DNA from: Agriotes lineatus
Lineage: Eukaryota; Arthropoda; Insecta; Coleoptera; Elateridae
Length of the DNA stretch: 64,000 nucleotides
Reading direction: 5' to 3'
NCBI GenBank assembly: GCA_940337035.1
Contig: CALNHX010003578.1
Coordinates: 62,001 to 126,000 of the forward strand
Below the pieces are notes generated by a model, which ran no database searches, was not told where the DNA came from, and worked only from the letters and a program-made list of their open reading frames with translations. Shown piece by piece: positions 44,885-55,813 of this stretch. The first letter of the stretch is position 1. Each line of letters opens with the position of its first letter. A program made the translations under genes and the position numbers.

Positions 44885-46542
44885 TGTGACGTTAGCTCCG
44901 GCCGAAATTATTATTTCTACGCATTGGAATGCGTTCAAATTTCGTCCCGCTAAAATTCCGTCACATTCACCTAGAAAACATCGCCAAAGCGCGAGAAAAT
45001 TGATAACACGACAAAAGCAACGTTCTGCGCCCGCATCGACAGGACGTCGTCCGGCGCATCCCTTCCAAATTTCCAGCACTGATAAAGAGTATGGTATAGT
45101 ATAAATAGATAACGCACGCTGTTAGATGAACTTACGTCCACCGTCCCTGAACAGCGTCTAGCTCTAGGTCCCCTTGGGGCCTAGTTCCTGAAACCGATCC
45201 GAAACACTTCGTTCCTGCGACTAGAAATTCCTGTAGAAAATTTTCTTGTACCAGGCTAGAATAACAATCGCTTAGGGCTTCGTGGATAACGACCAGAGCG
45301 ATTTGTTATAACAAATCTCGATTTCTGTAAAACCTTCGCGGCATTTGCTATAATAACAATCGCTTAGGGCTTCGTGGATAACGACCAGAGCGATTTGTTA
45401 TAAACAAATCTCGATTTTTGTAAAACCTTCGCGGCATTTACTATAATAACGATCGCTTAGGGCTTCGTGGATAACGACCAGAGCGATCTGTTATAAACAA
45501 ATCTCAGCCCGTAGAAACGGCTCCTAGGACACAGACTTGTCTTTCCCCTATTTTAAAGCCCTTCAGGCAAAGCCCTCCACGCTAGTCGCAAGAACCAACA
45601 CCCAACTCATTCGCAAAACTTAAAAGGGCCTCACTCTTTATTCTAGCAATAATTCCAAAACCCGTATTGAGTCAAAACACGAAACTTACTCGTAAAACCT
45701 CAGAGAGTTTCACTCGCCACTCAGAAAGTTAATAATTGGTTTCATGCACCCCCTGCGAGTGCTTTTACACCCAAGTAAAAGTTTCAAATCCCGAAATTGA
45801 CCACATAAAGTTATCCTGAAGTCAAGGTCACGACACCGGCAAAGCTCGCCGCAAAAATAGTTTTGGTATAAGAATCCAGAGCCTTACTCACCTGGAGGGG
45901 TCCTGGTTTATAAATGTCCTGAGCAGATCCGTAGTGCTTTAACTTAACAATTAAAATCTCCGTGGTTTAATTAATAACTTTGAAGGTTATCACCGTTTCT
46001 AAACGAATTTAATACACTGTCATTTCACTTGCCAATAGAAGCTATTCGGCACTACGGATTAGGTTGGGGCAAGCCAGGCGTTCGCCCCACGTTTATTTGT
46101 AAGCACAGCCCCTGAAATAAACAAGATTGTACCCGAATTTACAATGTTCGTCCAATATAAACAAAGTTAACCTCGAATTTTTCTGTTTACAGTCTTGGCC
46201 ATTAGAGGGCGTTTACGCAAGCCACTACAGCGGTACGTGTGTGATTTTAGCGATCCGCAACCCGTACAACTCGTGAAGCAGAAAGGGTTGTCCGCCCGCC
46301 AGACGTACAAGATAGAAGAAATCATATTATTTTGTACAGAATACGGAAAATAATTTTATTAAGTTACAATGTAAATAGGTATATAAAATAAATCCCTTTG
46401 ATGTTATGTGTACTTTTCTATATACTTGAGAGAGTAAATTGAACCCTGGCATCTGACTGCCCGGGACTAAAAAGTTCATTAACAGTGGTACTTATTCACG
46501 GCACAAAATTAAATAACTCAATAAGAAAACCAGGTTATTACA
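44885..46542 (+). repeat. 3' LTR
   Basis: Same length as the 5' LTR. Differences noted by eye: GGCCGTTAG to GGCCATTAG, ACGGGAAAT to ACGGAAAAT, and GGTTGTTACA to GGTTATTACA, all G in the 5' copy and A in this one. Confidence 0.93.
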
Positions 46543-46569
46543 GCGTAAAGCACTTCTACACCCTGTATA

Positions 46570-47408
46570 CCGGGTGTCAACGAATTTATTAGACAAGTCA
46601 TAACTTCTAGAGTATTAGGTGTATCAAAATGATATTTGGTATAGGTAAATGGTATAGGGAGAGGAAAGTTTTCGCATATTTTTCACTTTCTGGTCACTTC
46701 CGGTTTCACCGGAAATGGCTCCCGTTTCGAATTTTTAAATAGAACACCCTGTATATTTTTGCATATTTGGATTTCTGAGACAATTTTGGATCAGCATGTG
46801 ACATTTTAAAAACTTATCCATGGCACACTTGACAAAAGTAAATAAATTATTATCTAGTATTTTGCTTAGAAATATTTAACTTATGAGCTTATTTTTAATC
46901 CAATCGCAAATAAATTAGTATCGTTAGATTCGCCAAAAAATTCTCTTTTCGGAAAGTGCTTGTCAAAAAAGGGTCGTCATTTGAACAAAAATAGTTAGAC
47001 AAGAAAACGTGTTTTTGCCAACTTGTCTTATTCCTATCTATCATACTAATCACTCAAACTTTGCGATTGTAATTTTCTGACATCACCTGAGGTCTTTAGA
47101 TTAGTTTGCGTCTGATCATGGCCACCTAGATGCCATATTAAAAGTGGCTCTAAAAAAATCAAGTAGGCTTAAAAACTTTTTAAAATGTCACATTCTGATC
47201 CAAAATTGTCTCTGAAATCCAAATATGCAAAAATATACAGGGTGTTCCATTTAAAAATTCGAAATCGGAGCCATTTCCGGTAAAACCGGAAGTGACCGAA
47301 AAATGAAAAATACGCGAAAATTCTCCTCTCCACCTGTACCAAATCTCATTTTAATACACCTAATACTCTAGAAGATATGACTTGTCTAATAAATTCGTTG
47401 ACACCCGG
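46570..47408. mobile_element. 839-bp MITE with long inverted repeats
   Basis: CCGGGTGTCAACGAATTTAT at the left is inverted at the right end (ATAAATTCGTTGACACCCGG). The arms run for about 270 bases and include a CACCCTGTATATTTTTGC block and paired ACTTCCGGTTT-CACCGGAAATGG. TATA flanks both ends (46566-46569, 47409-47412), giving a TA-type target. No coding. The right TATA also abuts the mariner that follows. Confidence 0.85.
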
Positions 47409-47412
47409 TATA

Positions 47413-49813
47413 CAGGGTGCCCGTTTTTGGAGCTCCACCATGGGGATCTCGGTAACCATAAGAGATACGAGGTCGGTTAAATTGGGGCAAAGTTGCGCAA
47501 TTCGGAGCTCAATAATATGCCGGTTTAAAATTTCAAAAATTCCGATTACCTCCGGAGATATCCGAAAAAAACCGGAATTTTGGAAATACGTTTTTATTTT
47601 TTCCTCGGCTTATTTGGTGACCTAATTCAAAATGAGTGACACTTCGTCGTTGCAACTTTTCCTCCTCTACAACCTGCCGATGTCATATTTGAAATCAGAC
47701 GTTTCGATTTTCGACAATCATCATCAACTTTGGTTTTTCTTATGGGCACTATCTTGGATTTTCACATTTTTGAATTCAGCTTTGTTTTCTGATTACGGTG
47801 ATGTATCACATGTTAAGGTTCAGTGTTGCAGTTTGGGTGAAATATCAAAAATTCTGTTTTGCAAAGACTGCCTTGGATATAACATCCATACTTTTGTTTA
47901 ACAAAGGCATTGTTGACAGTTCGATTTAAGTTGGCTTAACGTCACCTACAGTTACAAAATTAGTATAAATTTATTAACAAAATGCCCTTTTCAAATGAAG
48001 AAAAACGAGATATGCTAGAAATTTATTACGCTTCGCATCGAAATGCGCAAGTTACTTCGGAAAGATATTTACAGCGGTATCCAGAAAGACAACAACCAGC
48101 TCAAAATTATTTGTTATTCCTTCATAGAAATTTAGCCGAGTTTGGTGCATTTTCTAAGCCTCGAAGACGTGTTCATAGACCAAATGCGAATGAAGTGGAA
48201 ATTTTACAGGCGGTGAGTAAATTGTTAAAACTTTCTCAAAAATAATAAACGGCAATGAATTGAATTCTTCATTAGATTCAAGATAATCCTTCAACTTCAA
48301 CAAGGGCTATAGCAGACGAAATTAACGTATCACATCAAGCAGTGTGGAGAGTCTTGAAAAAACATAAATATCGCCCGTTTAAAATTCATATCACCCAAGT
48401 CTTGCATCCAGGAGATACTGAACGGAGGGCAGCGTTTTGTAGGAATATCATGGCACGGTTGGAACAAAATCCCCATTTTCTTTCCAACGTGATATTCACG
48501 GACGAGTGCAAATTTACCAACTCAGGCATGTTCAATCGTCACAATGAACATGTCTGGTCCACTGAAAATCCACACGAACACCAAGGACGTCGACCACAAG
48601 CACGTTTCGGGCTAAATGTATGGGTTGGTTTATTTGGCGGTACGATCATTGGCCCATACATTTACGAAGACAATTTGACCGCAGATGGGTATTTGCACTT
48701 TTTAAGGACCTACCTTACGGATTACATCGATGACAACATTTGCCTCAACCGCTTGAATAACCTTTGGTTCCAGCAAGATGGTGCTCCGCCACATAATGCT
48801 AGGAGAGTGGCTGATTATTTGTCTGAAATATTTCCGGGTAGAGTCATTTCAAACAGTGGAGACATACGTTGGCCGGCACGTTCACCAGATCTTTCCCCAT
48901 TAGACTACTATTTATGGGGAACTATGAAAGATCTCATTTATAAATCTGTACCCGCCGATATTAATGAGCTGCTAAGGAAGATCATCACAACTTTAAGGAC
49001 CAAAATAAGAAGAAGGGACGTTTTAAGATCAATGCAGAATTTAAGAAGACGCATAGAGCTGTGCTTGGAAGTGGAGGGTGAACCCTTCGAGCACCTCTTA
49101 TAATTTTCTTTATTTACTTGTTTCTCAAAATTTAGTTTTATCCTATGTTGTAAATTTAAAACATAATTTTCTCCTTTTTTATATCCTACTGTCAAATAAA
49201 TAAATTTCTAGCATATCTCGTTTTTCTTCAGTTGAAAAGAGCATTTTGTTAATAAATTTATACTAATTTTGTAACTGTAGGTGACGTTAAGCCAACTTAA
49301 ATCGAACTGTCAACAATGCCTTTGTTAAACAAAAGTATGGATGTTATATCCAAGGCAGTCTTTGCAAAACAGAATTTTTGATATTTCACCCAAACTGCAA
49401 CACTGAACCTTAACATGTGATACATCACCGTAATCAGAAAACAAAGCTGAATTCAAAAATGTGAAAATCCAAGATAGTGCCCATAAGAAAAACCAAAGTT
49501 GATGATGATTGTCGAAAATCGAAACGTCTGATTTCAAATATGACATCGGCAGGTTGTAGAGGAGGAAAAGTTGCAACGACGAAGTGTCACTCATTTTGAA
49601 TTAGGTCACCAAATAAGCCGAGGAAAAAATAAAAACGTATTTCCAAAATTCCGGTTTTTTTCGGATATCTCCGGAGGTAATCGGAATTTTTGAAATTTTA
49701 AACCGGCATATTATTGAGCTCCAAATTGCGCAACTTTGCCCCAATTTAACCGACCTCGTATCTCTTATGGTTACCGAGATCCCCATGGTGGAGCTCCAAA
49801 AACGGGCACCCTG
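47413..49813 (+). mobile_element. Complete DD41D mariner-type element with 615-bp terminal inverted repeats
   Basis: Ends CAGGGTGCCCGTTTTTGGAG and its complement are flanked by TA (47411-47412, 49814-49815). The inverted match runs 47413-48027 against 49199-49813, 615 bp each, with only a few mismatches seen. It includes the first 15 codons of the transposase, so the right end holds an antisense copy of the gene start. Between the arms lies an intact spliced transposase. Confidence 0.93.
47982..49103 (+). CDS. Intact DD41D mariner-type transposase with DUF4817-like HTH, two exons
   Basis: Exons 47982-48212 and 48276-49103 join at a 63-bp GT-AG intron (gtgagt...ttcattag) in phase 0, giving 352 residues. 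Residues 1-57 (MPFSNEEKRDMLEIYYA, SERYLQRYPERQQPAQN, LHRNLAEFGAF) form the DUF4817-type helix-turn-helix common in insect transposon proteins. A second HTH follows (STRAIADEINVSHQAVWRVL). The catalytic triad is Asp153 (IFTDECKF), Asp245 (WFQQDGAPPH) and Asp287 (SPDLSPLDYYLWG), 41 residues between the last two. No stop or frameshift interrupts it. It should bind the terminal repeats and move the element by cut and paste at TA. Confidence 0.93.
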
Positions 49814-49824
49814 TATACCTATAC

Positions 49825-50290
49825 ACATATTTTTTGAAGAGCACGGTACCTTGCTTTTAGTTGGACAAGATTGGACTGTTCAAGACTGGAAGCAACAAGC
49901 CACCACAAAAATCAAAGCACCTGCGTCTTTGCACAGATTAAAAGACTGATATTACTACGTACCAAAAAAGGGGACATCGAAGTGAAAGGCGAACTACATT
50001 ATCGATCAGCAACATCAAATGCATTGGGCGTAACTAAACAGGGGAAATGAATTTCCGACATGAAGCCTAGTGAACTTTCCATAGGTGTACCAGTTAAAGC
50101 CCAAAAACCTAAAGATGTTGAAATGCCTTTAACGTTACATTACGGGGAGAATTGGCGACTTCAGAAAGAATTCAAATTTTATTTGAACTTAGTTGCAAAG
50201 AACCCCCCTCCCCCCAATACTGAGAACCCCGAAGAAGATGATGGCGATACGCCGCTGTGCGAATTTATTACAGAAGTCGACAGTGTGTAA
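49825..50290 (+). pseudogene. Unrecognised protein fragment in two frames
   Basis: Frame one: FFEEHGTLLLVGQDWTVQDW, ATTKIKAPASLHRLKD. Then GDIEVKGELHYRSATSN and, from 50060, MKPSELSIGVPVKAQKPKD, TLHYGENWRLQKEFKFYL and an acidic end (NPEEDDGDTP) at 50290. The run of conserved-looking phrases across a frameshift suggests a decayed real gene, perhaps a transposon accessory protein. I recall similar phrases from insect predicted proteins but cannot name the family. Confidence 0.4.
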
Positions 50291-50885
50291 CAGAAAAACG
50301 TAAATATTAGATCATAAGTTTTCTAACTCTGTCATTTAACAATATTTTTTATATTTTTTTACTCGTTTCAATAAAGTAAGTTGCAATAATATGTGTTCTG
50401 TTAACATTTCAACTGCAAAACCGGACAGTCCAACTTTAAGTTACAAAACCGGCTAAGTCCAAAATAAAACAAACGAAAAAAGGTAATTAGCTATTACAAT
50501 CAAGAAAAATAAGGTTGGCAATGATCTTACAGCCAATTGCTCAGTTCGAGTTTAAACTCACAGTTAAGCAAACTTGGTTTAGGACTTGAACTCGGTTTAT
50601 GTTTTTAACCATTGCTCAGTCGTTTGTGAACTGCAGTTTAACAAACTCTGGTTTAATGATTGTTGGTAGCGCTGTTTTGTGAAACAGCTAACTTCACTAA
50701 GGTCCAAAATGACAGCCTGACAGTGTACCGCCTACATCTTTGTGAAATCGACGTGATAAATAGTTCAGCACGTGCATTATTAATAATAATTTATTGATAT
50801 TTGTTGGTATTAAACTTAAAAGGTAGGTATGTAAATTGCAATTGATTAAAATTTTCAGAATCATTGATGTTAATATTTTCAGGCA
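50291..50885. other. Gap before the Myb/SANT gene
   Basis: No coding region. Contains paired words AACTCGGTTTATGT/TTTAACCATTGCTCAG near 50530-50630 that look like weak subterminal repeats, possibly the end of the downstream Harbinger-type element. Confidence 0.4.
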
Positions 50886-51890
50886 CAATTACTTCCCTTG
50901 AAAAAGTGTCGGATGCAAAGAAAAGAAGTGCACATTTCTCAGATGAAGACAGAATGCTGTTGATGTCACTCATTAAAAAAACCGCGTTATTTGAATATCA
51001 TAGAAAACAAAAAAACTAATGCAAATACCAATCAAGAAAAATGGACTGCGTGGACCCTACTCTCCAAGGAGTTCAACGCGTGGTCGAAGTACCAAAGAGA
51101 TCCAAAATCGCTGAAGGCAAAATATGAGAATATTAAAAAAACCTAAAACAAAACAATACGCTGACAGAAAAAAAAATACGCTGTATATTCGAAAGACGGG
51201 TGGAGGTCCCTCTCAAGTACCGGATACGAAAATTGATGAAGAGTTGTTGGGATTACTGGGTCCTCAAATTACGGGTAATCAAGGCCAGTTTGGAGGAGAT
51301 TGTGATTGTAAATTATTTCAAGTAAATTATTTAAGTCGACGAATACTAATAAGGAATGTTTTACAGCTTCAAAAAGTGACAAAGATTGTTTAAACAACAC
51401 GGGCATTAATGGTCAGTCGAGCGATGCTTATTTGGTATCGACATCACCTGACTCCAGTCGGTTCGAGATAGAGCTAGAACAAGATAAATGTGAAAATTCT
51501 GTCGCCTATGATTATCTTGGGCAGGGTTCCACAAGTACAGAAGATTCACCTGGTATGCTCACAAAATTGTTCAAGTTTAATTTAAAACAAGTTTTTTTTT
51601 CTAGAAACACCATTTAATGCCAGCAAATTACGACAGGCCAACTCGGCAGCTTTGAAACCTGCCAAAGCAAAGGGCCAAGGACTGCTACAGAAATTGGAAA
51701 CGTAGGCTGTGAAAAAGGAAGAATTGCAGATATGCAAAAAAGGCGTTCTGGGAAGAGCATTTGCTCCAACTAAAACATAAGCAAGAAATCCATGAACTGC
51801 AAATCCCAAATGGAAAAGTTGCACGATTTGGAGGTGCAAATACGCACTGAAAAATGGCAGTTGGAGATGAACCCTTTATATAAAAAGTGA
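50886..51890 (+). pseudogene. Harbinger-associated Myb/SANT-like protein, broken
   Basis: AKKRSAHFSDEDRMLLMSL (first helix), TNANTNQEKWTAWTLLSKEF (second frame), RDPKSLKAKYENIKK, then RKTGGGPSQVPDTKIDEEL and LLGPQITGNQGQF. This order is the Myb/SANT-like DNA-binding protein that accompanies Harbinger transposases in insects, where it carries the transposase to DNA and the nucleus. A later exon follows an intron-like gap (LFSRNTI region near 51600) with NASKLRQANSAALKP and KHKQEIHELQ, a coiled C-terminus. Several frameshifts and stops. No Harbinger catalytic gene lies directly beside it; two are at 57-61 kb. Confidence 0.75.
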
Positions 51891-51998
51891 ACTCATTTTA
51901 TTATATGATATGTATTATTATTATTGTATTAATAATTTATAAATAAACTAAATAAGATTAATAATTTTATTATTGCATTGATGCTAAGGAGTTTATAC

Positions 51999-52560
51999 AT
52001 CAGGGATGGCCAAGAGGTCGACCGCGGTCTACCGGTCGACCGCGAAGGCGATTTAGGTAGCCCGCGAGAGTTCAAAATAAACTGAACAGAAAAATATTAA
52101 AAACTAATAATATGTACCTATTCGCGCTAAGAACACTGACTATAGCGTGGTAGTATAGTTGCGTGCGTGTGTGTGAGTCAGTCGTGTAAACGCGACTCAC
52201 CGCCCGTACATTGCTGTCTCGTTTCTTTTCATTTCGCATTGTTTTCTCTTTTTATGACCTGCTCACGAAGGATCGGCCAGGTAATAGTCAGTACTAGTTT
52301 CGACTTGAGTGCGAACGTATTTACAATTAATTTGTTGCGTTGCGCCTTGTGACTTAGTGTTTTTAACTATTTTATAAGAATGAGTGGGCCATCTAATTCG
52401 AGTGCAAAAAAAGTAAAACTTACAATTATCACAGTCAGTGGGAAGAGGAATTTTTTTTCGTTATGGTCAAGGACAAATGTGTGCCTAATCTGCAACTCAA
52501 GTGTAGCATTACCGAAAAGAGCAAATGTTGAAAGGGATTTTAAAATAATCTCTGAAACTT
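51999..52560 (+). pseudogene. 5' end of a hAT element with broken BED-type N-terminus
   Basis: CAGGGATGGCCAA at 51999 is a typical hAT terminus, followed by palindromic GGTCGACCGCGG and CCGGTCGACCGCG words. MSGPSNSSAKKVKL starts at 52381, then QWEEEFFFVMVKDKC-type residues, CLICNSSVALPKRANVERDF in shifted frames: the zinc-finger N-terminus of a hAT transposase. The sequence changes to Penelope-like 3' sequence near 52545, so the rest of the element is gone. Confidence 0.65.
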
Positions 52561-53395
52561 CTTTGTGGCGTGAATCTATAATTCATATTCTTTTTTGGGT
52601 ACTTCGCCACTCTGCAAATTAAAATTATTAAATAACGAACGATTCGAGGGACAATCTGCCCTCGTTATCAACGAATAACAATTAAAAAGGAACAAGAAAA
52701 CTTAGCTTTTTCACGGAGATTGAAAACCACCAACCTCTAATAAATTTCTTGGCAGTGACGTTTATTGATTGTCTAAACCTACTTGATCTGATCTTTAAGA
52801 ATGGATAGCCAACTAGTGTCTAAAAATATTGAGAAAGACGACACGCATTTTTCTTCGTTAAGTAAAATATATGCCGTCTCCTTAATTTTTCGTTTAGTTG
52901 ACATCGATTCTTCAGACAAGATCTTTGTGTTATGCCAGTGTACTTTATGATTGTTATCCCAAGCATGTTCTGACAGCTTATACTTATTGAATTGATAGGT
53001 TTTCATCATATTTTTATGTTCTTTAACTCTAACTGCTAAAGGTCTGGATGTTTCACCGATATAGTATTTCCCGCATTCACAGGGGATATTATATATACAA
53101 TTCTTTGAATGTTGTTCTTCGTTGAACGGTTTAGTTTTTGTAAGAACTGACCGCAAGGTATTCAACGTTTTGAATACCGTCCTAACATTGAATCTATTCC
53201 CAATTCGTCTAATTTTGTCAGATATGTCTGGAATATAAGGTATAGTTAGAGTATTATATGTTTGAGTGTCATTTCTTTGTAAGCGTGTGGCATTGTTTCG
53301 AGTATTGAAAATGTTCCGAACAAGAGTCTCTGGATAGCCATTATCTTGTAAAACATTTTTTGTAATACCTGCTTGTTAAATATTTCTTTAAGGAC
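52545..53395 (-). pseudogene. Penelope-like element 3' end: RT thumb and GIY-YIG endonuclease
   Basis: On the minus strand 53390-53165 reads VLQDNGYPETLVRNIFNTR and PYIPDISDKIRRIGNRF, the linker after the RT. 53165-52779 gives CIYNIPCECGKYYIGETSRP and VRVKEHKNMMK, the GIY-YIG nuclease with its CCHH-like context, then SEHAWDNNHKVHW. It stops at 52779. The 3' UTR to about 52545 holds inverted GAGTGGCGAAGTA/CGCCACAAAG words. A related UTR piece is at 59880-60190. The 5' part (RT core) is missing. The family makes DNA copies using the nuclease for priming. Confidence 0.88.
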
Positions 53396-53455
53396 TGTTT
53401 ACTACTGCGTAAGCAACCTCTTTACGGCCCGGCCGTAAAAAGTGTCCGTAAAGAC

Positions 53456-53515
53456 CACGGCCTGCTAAATTGTGTGCAAAACGTCAAAGTGACGTTTGTC
53501 ACACAAATCCAGCAG
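53456..53515. repeat. 60-bp palindromic repeat, copy 2
   Basis: CACGGCCTGCTAAATTGTGT then ACGTCAAAGTGACGTTTGTC and CAAATCCAGCAG. It matches 25864-25926 with a diverged right tip. A separate perfect palindrome TTTACGGC-CCG-GCCGTAAA lies just upstream at about 53421. Confidence 0.8.
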
Positions 53516-53864
53516 CAAGCAAGCCTTCAACTCCACATACAAGAAGGCGCAAAAGACTGCTATAACTCCTGAACATACGCTAAAATAACTTTCTCATTCA
53601 GAATCTTAACGTCTTTAGGAATATCTTCATCATTTTCTACAGATGTCATAAGTTACGAGCTGGTTACAACTTAATACTGCTTACAACCATACACGAAATT
53701 GGAAATAACTGACATTTATAAACAACAGTTGCAACGTTCTACGCACTCTCAATCATTCTAAAATGTCATTACACAAACCTAGCGTTTTGATGAAAATAAA
53801 TTAGAAAAATATAGATATGACCGAATTGTATGTAGGTATTACAAAAACTATTGTACAATACACT
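53516..53864. other. Short unassigned stretch
   Basis: No coding region or repeat structure recognised. Confidence 0.4.
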
Positions 53865-53963
53865 TCCGTTAGGGCCTTTACTGCCTCGCCAGTATTATTC
53901 GACTCGCTCTTCGAGCTCGTCTCACAAATTCTCTGGCTCGGCAGTAAAGGCTATCCTAACGGA
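53865..53963. repeat. Foldback with about 22-bp arms
   Basis: TCCGTTAGGGCCTTTACTGCC at 53865 pairs with GGCAGTAAAGGCTATCCTAACGGA-type sequence ending at 53963. The loop holds CTCGCTCTTCGAGCTCGTC, itself palindromic. Confidence 0.85.
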
Positions 53964-54369
53964 CTTCTACTGTAAAATACTAAACAATAAATTCTTTCTC
54001 TTTTTGGAAAATTTCATCAATTTAACACCCCGGTATCTAAACTCACAGCTTGGCTTAACCAAATTCTCAAATCGAACATACAATTCAATTTTCCCTTTTC
54101 TATCAATAATTCTCAGTCATTTACAAATGAATTTCTAAAGTAAATTTACTTAATAATTATAAATTTGTCTCCTTTGATATTATCAATTTATTTTCTAGCG
54201 TTCCCTTTGATGACTGCTTAGTTGCCGTCGACAATTACCTCTCATCTAGTAACTTATACGACAGTGGCGGCACTAGAAAATTTTGCTTGGGGGGGCCTAG
54301 AGGGGCCAAGTTAAACTTTAGGGGGGCAGATCAAAAAATGTATTTTCAGTTGTAATATACCAAGTGGAA

Positions 54370-54489
54370 TGATTATTATCGATGATTTTTTTCCGTGTTA
54401 AAACCGGAACCTAAATTGAACGAGTGCGTAGCACGAGTAAAATTTGCTGTTCCGGTTTTAACGAGTACAAAATCATCGATCATTAATCA
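54370..54489. repeat. 120-bp foldback inside the hAT
   Basis: TGATTATTATCGATGATTTT then GTGTTAAAACCGGAAC pair with GTTCCGGTTTTAAC and AAAATCATCGATCATTAATCA. Loop with GAACGAGTGCGTAGCACGAG, like the loops of other foldbacks here. Confidence 0.88.
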
Positions 54490-54929
54490 TTACACGAATT
54501 ATATTTGGAAAGAAAATATATTGAATGAAATGCAAAATATCCAATATTACGTATATAGTTTTATTTTAAATGTGAAATTGTACAAAGAAAATAAAGCAAA
54601 CAAATGTCAATTTGACAAACCGACAAAATTATGAAATTGGGTATTAATTTTATTTTCATGTCAACCTAAAAACATTACGAAAATAAATTACTACCGCTGT
54701 GATAATTTGTAACTAGGCATTGGCATGTACCTCATTGGTTGAAATGGCGTCACTTGATACATGAATTATATTCTCAATTTAATAACTACTTTATTAATAA
54801 ATAAAACCGTTGGTACATTTACAGATTATTACAGGGTAATATTTTATTTAGGTACTTATAATACAATATAATCAAATATTAGGTAGAACAACAACTAAAC
54901 GCTATTAAAGAACTATTAACCTATTTGCA

Positions 54930-55813
54930 TGAGTCGAGTACTTTATCTACATCTATGTTTTTTTGCAATTTCCTTTTCAATAGATAAAGTGGAAATGTTG
55001 CAGAGCCTCTCAGTCATTCTAGTTCTGAGAGAAGTGTCGAATCTTTTCAAACTAGAAAAAGACCTTTCGCAAGAAGCAGTTAAACAGGTAATGTCACTGC
55101 TATTTTTAGTAAGTTGTACAATGTCTCAAATGCATCACGGTATTGATGTACTAAATTAAGAAGTTTTTTAAAACACTTACTGTTGCATCAACTAAATCTA
55201 CGGCATTAGCATAATCTACATTTGAGTTCTGTAAATGGTCAGACAAAGAACCTGTTTGTTTTAACAATACTTTAAAATAAAAAGAAACATAACAAATGTT
55301 TCATTTAATTGATTTAAGAGTCGAGTAGCATCTACTCGATGAGTACTCTCATCTTTAAAATTACCTTCACCGTCAGCTATACTGCTATACTATGCAGTAA
55401 CACTATAATTGATTCAAATGTCTTGATCACCATATCACATGAATGAAATTGTGCAATCTAACGGGTGTCAGTCAGTCGTTTTAGTTCCATTGGTTTTTGT
55501 TTAGGATATATTTCTTTTTGTAGGTTGATAAATTTTGGGTGCACTGTAGAACTAACAAACACATGCAGTTTTTCTAAAACTGAGAAACCTGAGAGACCTT
55601 CATCAGACATATTGTTAATGCTTATGTTATTGTCGTTATCATCATCTTTAAAAACACTTTATTTGGTATCTTCAGGGAACTCCTTCATGTCCACAACACT
55701 ATTATTTTCAGTATTTAATTCGCCCTTTTTAGCAACGTTGGTCTCTTTGATTATATTATTGCTGCAGTGGGAGTAGAATCAAAGTAATCCCTTAGTGTCT
55801 TAGCACGCTTCAT
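54930..55813 (-). pseudogene. hAT transposase remnant (ZMYM1-like), minus strand
   Basis: Begins MKRAKTLRDYFDSTP at 55813, a typical start for this group. Pieces in shifting frames: EKLHVFVSSTVHPKFINLQ, YPKQKPMELKRLTDTR, FHSCDMVIKTFESIIV and near the end LPV-TASCERSFSSLKRF followed by RMTERLCNISTLSIEKE, the C-terminal hAT dimerisation region. Much of the central catalytic domain is absent and many stops intervene. It belongs to the element at 54262-56382. Confidence 0.8.

Larger units (their letters stand above)
41538..46542 (+). mobile_element. Non-autonomous LTR retrotransposon, two 1658-bp LTRs
   Basis: Two LTRs of identical length (41538-43195, 44885-46542) start TGTGACG and end TTACA, flanked by the 4-bp direct repeat GCGT (41534-41537, 46543-46546), as in Ty3/gypsy-type integration. 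Directly after the 5' LTR is TGGCCAGCCCGAGC, a plausible tRNA primer site starting TGG, and before the 3' LTR is a purine-rich AGGAAGGGG. The 1689-bp interior shows no gag, protease, RT or integrase. The only LTR differences I found are three substitutions, so the insertion is recent. Orientation comes from the primer site, purine tract and TATA box. Confidence 0.93.

Noticed and set aside
47632..47901. 89-codon frame repeated identically at 49325-49594 on the other strand
   Set aside because: Both lie in the inverted arms of the mariner, so identity reflects the repeat, not selection on a protein.
54929..55776. Plus-strand frames in the hAT element
   Set aside because: They are opposite-strand shadows of the decayed hAT transposase read on the minus strand.
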